Source: Candidatus Cloacimonadota bacterium (GTDB taxonomy: Bacteria; Cloacimonadota; Cloacimonadia; Cloacimonadales; Cloacimonadaceae). From it: DNA of 6,266 nucleotides. Made by a program: the position numbers and the translations under genes. Each line of letters starts with the position of its first letter. The stretch's first letter is position 1. Positions 1 through 5,622 of this stretch are shown piece by piece. Under the pieces are notes generated by a model, which made no database searches, was not told the DNA's origin, and saw only the letters and a program-made list of their open reading frames with translations. The stretch lies in the NCBI GenBank assembly GCA_028703735.1, contig JAQVMI010000119.1:1-6266 (forward strand), read 5' to 3'.

Positions 1-1230
1 GATTCGATAGCTGTTTAGAGCCTCATAAGCATTGGGAAAATCGTTCAAAGCGGCAAAAATCTTACCAAGTTGTGCGTAATTCTTTAGCAGCATGGTTTTA
101 AATCCAATCTGATTAGAGTATTCCATAGATTTCCGGGTGTTTTCCAAAGCAGACCTGTAGTCTCCCAGACAATAATAGCATTCACTAAGGTTATTATATG
201 AAATTGCCAAGCTTTCCGGGTTACTAAAGCTGCTTTTTATGGTTAGAGCTTCCAGATAAGTATCTATAGCTTTCTGATACTCGGCTTTATAATGGTGAAT
301 ATTACCAATACTACTAAGAGTTTTTGCATAACTCTCCAGCATGTCGTTCTGTTTATAATACTGAAGTGCTTTGTTAAGATACAGGGCTGCATTATCAAAA
401 TCTTTCAGGGCATTATAAGTAGCTCCCAGATTCGAAAAAACAATCGCTTGCTTTGCCTTATCACCTGTTTCGAGATACAGTTTTTCTGCTTCCAGGTAAT
501 ATCCCAAAGCTATAAGGAAATCTGATGTGGAAAAATACAAATTGCCCAGGTTTAGATTTGCTGTTGCCAGATCAGCGGCATCTCCAAAGGTTTCTTTTAG
601 TTTTAAGGATGCAATGTAGGCATCCATTGCTTGGGGGATATCTTCAATTTTTACATACGCATTTCCAAGGTTGTTGTATGTTGCGGCACGCTGTTTTACA
701 TTGCTTGATGTTTCGCCTAATACTGCTGCTTTCTGGAAATAGTTTACCGATTCACTATAATTCTGTAATTCCCAATACACCAGACCAATTTGGTTTAGGC
801 TACTTATTGTATCGGTGTGCTCCTCCAGCTTCTGCCTATGCGACAGGGATTCCTGGAAAAAATGCAGGGCTTGGCTAAAATCTGTAAGGAGTATATGTAC
901 TTTTCCAAGATTAAAATAAATATCTCCCAATAACTTGGGATCACCACATTCTGTTGCCGGATGTATAGCAGACGTGTAGCAATCTTTTGCCAAATGAAAT
1001 TCCTTGCCATGAAAATGAACATTGCCAGATACTTTTCTACTTAAGGCAAGGTGATAGAAAAGATGTTCTTTGGTTGCAAGGTTTTCTGCCTGTTCTGCCA
1101 AACTGAGTGCCTGAGAAGGATTCTGCTTCTGCAATTGTGTTGCCTTGTCTAACAAAGCATTAATTCTACTAATAGTATTATCGGCAATCTGCTCAAATGG
1201 TTCTTTCAAAGATCCAATCCTTTGTGGCAC
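1..1230 (-). CDS. TPR-repeat protein, N-terminal 410 residues (C-terminus beyond the left edge)
   Basis: The minus strand is open from position 1 to a TGA at 1248-1246, and the reading continues off the window. The translation is a helical solenoid of tetratricopeptide repeats, with units such as YNNLGNAYVKIEDIPQAMDAY. The conserved N-L-G or equivalent triplet ends at residues 69, 109, 149, 189, 229, 269, 309, 349 and 389, a strict 40-residue period giving about nine repeats. Forty-residue TPRs are longer than the classical 34 and resemble the TPR_12/kinesin-light-chain style. No signal peptide or membrane segment is seen, so the visible part is probably cytoplasmic. In this family such N-termini often precede a signalling output domain (GGDEF, cyclase, kinase or HTH), but none is visible here and the function is unknown. 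The first usable start is GTG at 1230, which has only a weak GAAG upstream. A TTG at 1209 with AAAGGA upstream is an equally good start. The best ribosome-binding site belongs to an ATG in another frame. Confidence 0.88.
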   Translation of the reverse strand, partial: MPQRIGSLKEPFEQIADNTISRINALLDKATQLQKQNPSQALSLAEQAENLATKEHLFYHLALSRKVSGNVHFHGKEFHLAKDCYTSAIHPATECGDPKLLGDIYFNLGKVHILLTDFSQALHFFQESLSHRQKLEEHTDTISSLNQIGLVYWELQNYSESVNYFQKAAVLGETSSNVKQRAATYNNLGNAYVKIEDIPQAMDAYIASLKLKETFGDAADLATANLNLGNLYFSTSDFLIALGYYLEAEKLYLETGDKAKQAIVFSNLGATYNALKDFDNAALYLNKALQYYKQNDMLESYAKTLSSIGNIHHYKAEYQKAIDTYLEALTIKSSFSNPESLAISYNNLSECYYCLGDYRSALENTRKSMEYSNQIGFKTMLLKNYAQLGKIFAALNDFPNAYEALNSYRI

Positions 1231-1246
1231 TATACAGCTTCGGCAT
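1193..1246 (-). other. Possible 17-codon leader ORF or frameshifted true start of the TPR gene
   Basis: On the minus strand an ATG at 1246-1244 lies 8 nt after AGGAAG (1260-1255), the best ribosome-binding site in this spacer. It opens a 17-codon frame (MPKLYSATK...) that ends at TGA 1195-1193, inside the TPR coding region but in another frame. At the stop the sequence reads ATT TGA G, and skipping one base (+1) enters the TPR frame directly as GAG CAG. It could be a translated leader peptide, the real TPR N-terminus broken by a one-base indel or sequencing error, or chance. The sequence alone does not decide. Confidence 0.3.
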
Positions 1247-1291
1247 CAATATCACTTCCTTTAAAAAACGTTTAAGGTTGTTTCTTTACTA

Positions 1292-1319
1292 TCTATAGGA
1301 ATTCTTAAAACTACTACAA
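1292..1319 (-). promoter_or_regulatory. Candidate promoter of the TPR gene
   Basis: Reading the minus strand, TTGTAG (1319-1314) is followed by a 16-bp spacer and TATAGA (1297-1292). This is a moderate sigma70-like match about 45 bp upstream of the AGGAAG ribosome-binding site. It lies just downstream of the terminator of the preceding leftward operon, which is where a separate promoter would be needed. The match is imperfect and the stretch is AT-rich, so a chance fit is possible. Confidence 0.35.
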
Positions 1320-1332
1320 AAATCAAGGTATC

Positions 1333-1364
1333 AAAAAACCCGGAGAGACATGCACTTCGGGTTT
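1333..1364 (-). terminator. Rho-independent terminator of the OB-fold/membrane protein operon
   Basis: Arms 1336-1345 (AAACCCGGAG) and 1355-1364 (CTTCGGGTTT) form a 10-bp stem containing one G-U pair around a 9-nt loop. On the minus strand the stem runs into six T residues (1338-1333). On the plus strand it is followed by AATAATC, so it works leftward only. It begins 26 nt after the stop codon of the 126-residue gene, as expected for the end of that transcript, and it separates that operon from the TPR gene. Confidence 0.85.
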
Positions 1365-1390
1365 AATAATCTATGTGTGAGAGTGGTGGT

Positions 1391-1771
1391 TTATTCTTTT
1401 TCTTCGCTCTCTACAGATGGTTCAGCAGGCTCTTGCGGTTCTTCTGCTTCCTCACCCTTTAGATGAATATTGATCTCAACAGCATTTTTGGATAATTCGG
1501 GGTAAAAATCATCGATATACTCTTGAACAGTATTCTCGATATCAGTGTGCTTATCCAGGATTTCTTGGCTGAAGCCTATTTTTATATTTAAGGAGTTTAA
1601 GGTGCGGGAGATATTCATTTCAGGAATTTCTCCGTACACGTTGTTTAAAAATTCGGGAAGAGATTGTGATAACTTTATAGACCCATTGATTCTTTTGTAT
1701 GTTTTAAGTCCAAAATGAGCGGCAAGTGCGGTGCCACCAAGAAGTAGAAGAGCTTTAAATAACTTTTTCAT
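1391..1771 (-). CDS. Small membrane-anchored protein with Glu/Pro-rich C-terminal tail, function unknown
   Basis: This is a 126-residue protein that I do not recognise. Residues 1-3 (MKK) and a hydrophobic stretch at about 4-22 (LFKALLLLGGTALAAHFGL) followed by KTYKR form an N-terminal membrane anchor or an uncleaved signal. There is no lipobox cysteine, and no cysteine in the protein. Residues about 28-105 are mixed polar/hydrophobic and probably a small folded domain. Residues 106-126 form an acidic low-complexity tail with 10 Glu in 21 residues plus several Pro. The ATG has GAGG 8 nt upstream. The gene starts 17 bp after the stop of the secreted OB-fold gene and is followed by a strong terminator, so it is the last gene of a two-gene operon and probably acts in the envelope with its partner. 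An ALA-A signal peptidase site is conceivable, which would make it periplasmic instead. The coding call is firm but no function can be assigned. Confidence 0.85.
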   Translation of the reverse strand: MKKLFKALLLLGGTALAAHFGLKTYKRINGSIKLSQSLPEFLNNVYGEIPEMNISRTLNSLNIKIGFSQEILDKHTDIENTVQEYIDDFYPELSKNAVEINIHLKGEEAEEPQEPAEPSVESEEKE

Positions 1772-1788
1772 CGTCTATACCTCGCTTA

Positions 1789-2508
1789 TTATTTGTAAAT
1801 TGATTTTATTTTTCCCCAGCTACGGTTTTGAATAAAGGTAGGTTGGTGGATCACAACGTCCGATGCGTCTATAGTACCGAGCGAAAATTCGCTGTAACCA
1901 AAAAGAACGATACCCGTAATGGACGAGTATTGTGCGCTGCTAAGAGCTTGTTTAGTAAAACCTCTATCACCAAAGAAGCCTGTGTTTACTGTGCAGAAAC
2001 CGGTTCCATCGGTTACGATAATCTTGCCTCTTTGATTCTTGGAGCTTGAAGTGGTGGAATTTAACAAACGTGCGTAAACACCTTCATAAGCTTCTGCTTC
2101 ATCGGCACGGGAAAGCTGACCGGTAGTTAAAAGAATTGGCTGGGGTAAAGAATTGGCAGAACCCAGAATCTTGGTTTGGGTTAAATCTGTTAAACAGGTC
2201 ATCCCAAAAGTTTCGGATACAATACCGCTAACCGATACACGATCTCCTGTTTTAACTTTGGCATCACGATCTAAGATAAAAATGCCACGCCAGGGACCAT
2301 TTAAAGGCTCACTAATAAAATAACCACCACTCTTGTAATTGGTAGCGGTAACAATTCCCTCCAGGCTAACACTTTTGTTTACATACCTGGACGGATAAGT
2401 ACCATCACTTCCCGGAAGAGTAGTGAATTGAACATTATATATAGTTATGGCATAAGCCCCAAAACTGAGGCTTGCCAGCAGACAAAGCACAAGAAGTATC
2501 TTTTGCAT
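1789..2508 (-). CDS. Secreted double-OB-fold (DUF5689/YhcR-OBF-like) protein
   Basis: This is a 239-residue exported protein. The N-terminus MQKILLVLCLLASLSFGAYA is a signal peptide with a likely cleavage site after A18 or A20. C9 lies in the hydrophobic core without a lipobox. Residues about 22-118 carry the pattern VQFTT..GSDGTYPS.YV..SVSLEGIVTA..., then GGYFISE, GPWRGIFILD and GDRVSVSGIV, typical of the OB-fold domains that accompany secreted nucleases and sorting-domain proteins in FCB bacteria. Residues about 120-220 look like a second OB fold (EAYEGVYARL..., VTDGTGFCTV, SSITGIVLFGY). No nuclease domain and no T9SS sorting domain follow, and the protein ends in a short basic tail (SWGKIKSIYK). 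It may bind nucleic acid or carbohydrate outside the cytoplasm, but the ligand is unknown. The start is supported by AGAGGTGA just upstream. It is the first gene of an operon with the 126-residue membrane protein and is divergent from uvrA. Fold assignment is by pattern recognition only. Confidence 0.85.
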   Translation of the reverse strand: MQKILLVLCLLASLSFGAYAITIYNVQFTTLPGSDGTYPSRYVNKSVSLEGIVTATNYKSGGYFISEPLNGPWRGIFILDRDAKVKTGDRVSVSGIVSETFGMTCLTDLTQTKILGSANSLPQPILLTTGQLSRADEAEAYEGVYARLLNSTTSSSKNQRGKIIVTDGTGFCTVNTGFFGDRGFTKQALSSAQYSSITGIVLFGYSEFSLGTIDASDVVIHQPTFIQNRSWGKIKSIYK

Positions 2509-2526
2509 ATTTCACCTCTATAATTA

Positions 2527-2555
2527 CTAATATTTATGCAGCTATATCTTGTCAA
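2527..2555 (-). promoter_or_regulatory. Promoter of the OB-fold/membrane protein operon
   Basis: On the minus strand a perfect TTGACA (2555-2550) is followed by exactly 17 bp and TATTAG (2532-2527), a 4/6 match to the -10 consensus. Transcription would start near 2520, giving a very short leader that begins almost at the Shine-Dalgarno AGAGGTGA. The perfect -35 and ideal spacing make this the best promoter in the window. The unusually short leader is the main reason for doubt. Confidence 0.55.
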
Positions 2556-2600
2556 GCGAAATCAATTCCAAATCTCAATATATTTAAGGACTTAGTGGAA

Positions 2601-2606
2601 TATAAT
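2601..2606 (+). promoter_or_regulatory. Candidate -10 element for uvrA
   Basis: A perfect TATAAT lies 74 bp upstream of the uvrA start codon in the divergent spacer. No good -35 is found 16-18 bp upstream, where the sequence is only AT-rich (CAATATAT). A TTGACA at 2633-2638 on this strand has no acceptable -10 after it. This is therefore a plausible but half-supported promoter. No LexA-type operator (CTGT-N8-ACAG or GAAC-N4-GTTC) is visible between the divergent genes. Confidence 0.35.
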
Positions 2607-2668
2607 CTGCAATACTGCTCCCTAATTTTCATTTGACAGCTAAACCCTTTGTGAAAACGCTGCATGTC

Positions 2669-2674
2669 AGAGGT
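2669..2674 (+). promoter_or_regulatory. Ribosome-binding site that fixes the TTG start of uvrA
   Basis: AGAGGT is separated by 5 nt (AGAAA) from the TTG at 2680-2682. An in-frame TAG at 2674-2676 rules out any earlier start. The first in-frame ATG lies inside the conserved UvrA N-terminal domain (M69), so TTG is the only start that gives an intact protein. Confidence 0.75.
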
Positions 2675-2679
2675 AGAAA

Positions 2680-5622
2680 TTGAAAACAGAAATAGTAATT
2701 AAAGGTGCTCAGGAACATAACTTAAAGAATATTGAGCTTAGAATTCCACGTAATAAATTGGTGGTGTTTACAGGCGTGTCTGGTTCCGGAAAGTCTTCCC
2801 TGGCATTCGATACACTTTATGCAGAAGGACAAAGAAGATATGTGGAATCCCTGTCCTCTTATGCAAGGCAGTTTTTGGGTCAAATGGAGAAGCCCAAGGT
2901 AGATTATATAGAAGGGCTATCTCCTGCAATATCGATAGAGCAAAAAGCCTCCAGCAAAAATCCACGCTCTACAGTCGGAACTGTTACAGAGATTTACGAC
3001 TATTTGAGGGTGTTGTTTGCCAGAATCGGAAAACAATACTGTCACAATTGCGGTGATCCTGTGGGTTCTCAAACTGTGGATCAGATGATAGAACATTTGA
3101 TGCAGAATCCTGTGGGTACAAAACTGCAAGTGCTGGCTCCCACAGTTCAAAACAGAAAAGGCGAACATAAGGATGAGCTGGAGCAATTACGTCAGGAAGG
3201 CTTTATTAGGGTAATAATCAACGGGCAATTGCGCAATCTTGAGGAAGACATTGTACTGGATAAGAAAAGTAAACATAATATTGATGTGGTTATCGATAGA
3301 ATTGCCATAAAAAAAGGAATTGAAAGCCGTTTGGCAGAATCCTTAGAATTAGCTATGAAACTAACAGAAGGTATTGTAAAGATAGATTATCCTGACGAAA
3401 ACAAAATTTCGATTCTCTCTGCCTTGAATTCCTGTGCAAAATGCAATATCGGGTTCGAAGAGCTGTCACCTCAAAGTTTCTCTTTTAATAGTCCCCTGGG
3501 GGCTTGCCCTCTTTGTGGAGGTTTGGGATACAAACTGGAGTTTGATCCTGATCTGGTGGTTCCAGATCCCGAATTAAGTATTATGGAAGGAGCTGTGGCT
3601 GCATGGGGAAGGTTGGAATCCAAGCAGGATAGTTGGACTTTAAACACCGCACGCAATCTGGCTAAAGCATACAATTTTTCACTTAGCACGCCTTGGTATC
3701 AGCTTACTGAAATTATAAAACAGCTTATTTTATATGGTTCCAAGGGTAAGAAGTTTAAAATCGCCTGGCAGAATGAACGGGGAAGTGGCGAATTCATGAT
3801 GCGTCACGAAGGTATTATCCCACAATTGGAAAGACGCATGCACGAAACTACCTCCGAAGATATGCGCCGTTATTATATGCAGTTTATCAGCGATAAACCA
3901 TGTCCTGATTGTGGTGGAAAAAAGCTGAAGCCTTCGTCCTTATCTGTAAGAATATGTGATAAAAATATAAGTGACATTACCGGTATGAGCATAAAACATG
4001 CTTACGAATTCTTTGATAAACTTGTGCTTAGCGGTAATGATTTAATTATTGCAGAAGAAGTTCTGAAGGAAGTGAAGAACCGTTTGGGATTTTTGCTAAG
4101 CGTGGGGTTACACTATTTATCGCTGGATCGCAGGTCACCCACTTTATCCGGAGGTGAAGCTCAGCGTATAAGGCTTGCCAGCCAAATAGGCAGCCAGCTT
4201 GTGGGAGTAATGTATATTTTGGATGAACCAAGCATAGGTTTGCATCAGCGTGATAATGCCAAGCTTGTAAGCATGCTGCTAAGGCTAAAAGAATTGGGTA
4301 ATACCGTAATTGTGGTAGAACACGATGAAGACACTATGCGTAATGCTGATCTAATTGTGGATTTTGGTCCTCGGGCAGGAATTTATGGTGGGGAAATTGT
4401 TGCTAAAGGAACAATAGAAGAGATAAAGCAGCATCCGGATTCCCTTACAGGCGCATATTTATCTGGCAGATTAAGTATTCCCACTCCTTCCCGCAGAGTG
4501 AAACCAGATGAACGATTTATCAGAATTATTGGCGCAACACACAACAATCTGAAGAACCTTGTTGTGGATATACCCTTAGGCTTGTTTGTTTGTGTAACCG
4601 GTGTTTCCGGTAGCGGGAAAAGCAGCCTGATAAATCAAACCCTATCGCCATTTCTGCATAACAGCTTTTTCCGTAGTACCCACAAGATAGGCAAGGTAAG
4701 TTCTATTACCGGGATTGAGCATATTGATAAGGTGATCTCCATAGATCAACAACCAATTGGGCGAACCCCAAGATCGAACCCATGTACATATATAAAACTC
4801 TTCGATCCAATCAGAAATCTGTTTGCAGAGCTTCCTTCGGCAAAAATGAGGGGCTATAAACCCGGACGCTTTTCATTTAACGTAAAAGGGGGAAGATGCG
4901 AAGCTTGTGAAGGAGCCGGAGTAAAACAGATAGAAATGCACTTTATGGCAGATATCTATGTAACCTGTGAAGTGTGCAAGGGTAAACGTTATAATCAGGA
5001 AACTCTGGCAATCCGCTATAAGGGTAAAAATATTGCCGAAATTTTGGATATGGATGTGCAAGAAGCTGTAGATTTCTTCGAAGCAATACCATCAATACGG
5101 CAGAAACTTAGCACCCTGCATGAAGTTGGTTTGGATTACATAAAGCTGGGTCAATCTTCCACCACCCTATCTGGAGGAGAAGCCCAAAGAATAAAGCTAT
5201 CGCGGGAACTGAGCAAAACATCCACCGGCAATACACTATACCTGCTGGATGAGCCTACCACCGGTTTGCATTTCGATGATATCAACAAGCTGCTTAAGGT
5301 TTTACAAAAACTGGTAGCAATGGGAAATACAGTAGTGGTTATAGAACATAATCTGGATGTGATAAAATGTGCCGATTGGGTGATAGATATGGGTCCCGAA
5401 GGTGGCGATGAAGGTGGGGAAGTAATGGTTTGTGGAACTCCCGAACAGGTGATTGACTGTGCTAATTCTGCTACCGGCTGTTACTTAAAGAATCTCTTAG
5501 AAAGAGAAACCGCAAGCAGTGTTCCCGTCATTATTGAAGAAGCTGATTCACCAATCCTGCCAAAAGTAGAAAAAAAGCCGAAACCTCGCAGCAAAGCAGC
5601 AATGGTTAAATTGCCCGGATGA
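2680..5622 (+). CDS. uvrA: UvrA, excinuclease ABC subunit A (DNA damage-recognition ATPase)
   Basis: This is a full-length 980-residue UvrA. It dimerises, loads UvrB at DNA lesions and starts nucleotide excision repair in the cytoplasm. The first ABC half has Walker A GVSGSGKS at 32-39, the UvrB-binding region at about 130-245, zinc-finger cysteines C252/C255/C276/C279, an additional CPDC at 408-411, signature LSGGEAQR at 489-496, Walker B YILDEPS with D515/E516 and H-loop H548. The second half has Walker A at 641-648, zinc-finger cysteines C740/C743/C763/C766 (the family's usual positions), signature LSGGEAQR at 830-837, Walker B LLDEP with D857/E858 and H-loop H890. All catalytic residues are present and no frameshift is seen. 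The canonical protein would end near residue 941 (YLKNLLE). About 40 extra residues follow, ending in a Lys/Pro/Arg-rich tail (PKVEKKPKPRSK). The start is TTG with AGAGGT 5 nt upstream. The stop overlaps the next gene by 4 bp. Confidence 0.98.
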   Translation: MKTEIVIKGAQEHNLKNIELRIPRNKLVVFTGVSGSGKSSLAFDTLYAEGQRRYVESLSSYARQFLGQMEKPKVDYIEGLSPAISIEQKASSKNPRSTVGTVTEIYDYLRVLFARIGKQYCHNCGDPVGSQTVDQMIEHLMQNPVGTKLQVLAPTVQNRKGEHKDELEQLRQEGFIRVIINGQLRNLEEDIVLDKKSKHNIDVVIDRIAIKKGIESRLAESLELAMKLTEGIVKIDYPDENKISILSALNSCAKCNIGFEELSPQSFSFNSPLGACPLCGGLGYKLEFDPDLVVPDPELSIMEGAVAAWGRLESKQDSWTLNTARNLAKAYNFSLSTPWYQLTEIIKQLILYGSKGKKFKIAWQNERGSGEFMMRHEGIIPQLERRMHETTSEDMRRYYMQFISDKPCPDCGGKKLKPSSLSVRICDKNISDITGMSIKHAYEFFDKLVLSGNDLIIAEEVLKEVKNRLGFLLSVGLHYLSLDRRSPTLSGGEAQRIRLASQIGSQLVGVMYILDEPSIGLHQRDNAKLVSMLLRLKELGNTVIVVEHDEDTMRNADLIVDFGPRAGIYGGEIVAKGTIEEIKQHPDSLTGAYLSGRLSIPTPSRRVKPDERFIRIIGATHNNLKNLVVDIPLGLFVCVTGVSGSGKSSLINQTLSPFLHNSFFRSTHKIGKVSSITGIEHIDKVISIDQQPIGRTPRSNPCTYIKLFDPIRNLFAELPSAKMRGYKPGRFSFNVKGGRCEACEGAGVKQIEMHFMADIYVTCEVCKGKRYNQETLAIRYKGKNIAEILDMDVQEAVDFFEAIPSIRQKLSTLHEVGLDYIKLGQSSTTLSGGEAQRIKLSRELSKTSTGNTLYLLDEPTTGLHFDDINKLLKVLQKLVAMGNTVVVIEHNLDVIKCADWVIDMGPEGGDEGGEVMVCGTPEQVIDCANSATGCYLKNLLERETASSVPVIIEEADSPILPKVEKKPKPRSKAAMVKLPG

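Noticed and set aside
292..1022. Open frames on either strand inside the TPR region (for example 292-525, 525-878 and 804-1022)
   Set aside because: They overlap the continuous TPR frame, lack ribosome-binding sites and encode cysteine/histidine-rich nonsense typical of shadow frames.
1..1030. 120-bp periodicity as a DNA-level tandem repeat or CRISPR-like array
   Set aside because: The nucleotide sequence of the units is strongly diverged and the periodicity appears only in the protein, so it is a TPR solenoid.
1828..2049. Plus-strand open frame inside the OB-fold gene
   Set aside because: It lies antisense to a well-supported secreted protein gene and shows no recognisable domain.
2633..2638. 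TTGACA on the plus strand as the uvrA -35 element
   Set aside because: The region 16-18 bp downstream (around AACGCT) has no resemblance to a -10 element, and transcription would start almost at the start codon.
2660..2670. CTG-CATGT-CAG inverted repeat just before the uvrA ribosome-binding site, as a LexA/SOS operator
   Set aside because: The 5-nt centre does not match the known CTGT-N8-ACAG or GAAC-N4-GTTC boxes, and such a short palindrome can arise by chance.
2509..2679. Small RNA or riboswitch in the divergent spacer
   Set aside because: Only a 5-bp TGACA/TGTCA inverted repeat with a long loop is present; no stable conserved structure or terminator is visible.
2768..5061. Several minus-strand open frames inside uvrA
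   Set aside because: All lie opposite fully conserved UvrA coding sequence and have no domain signal.
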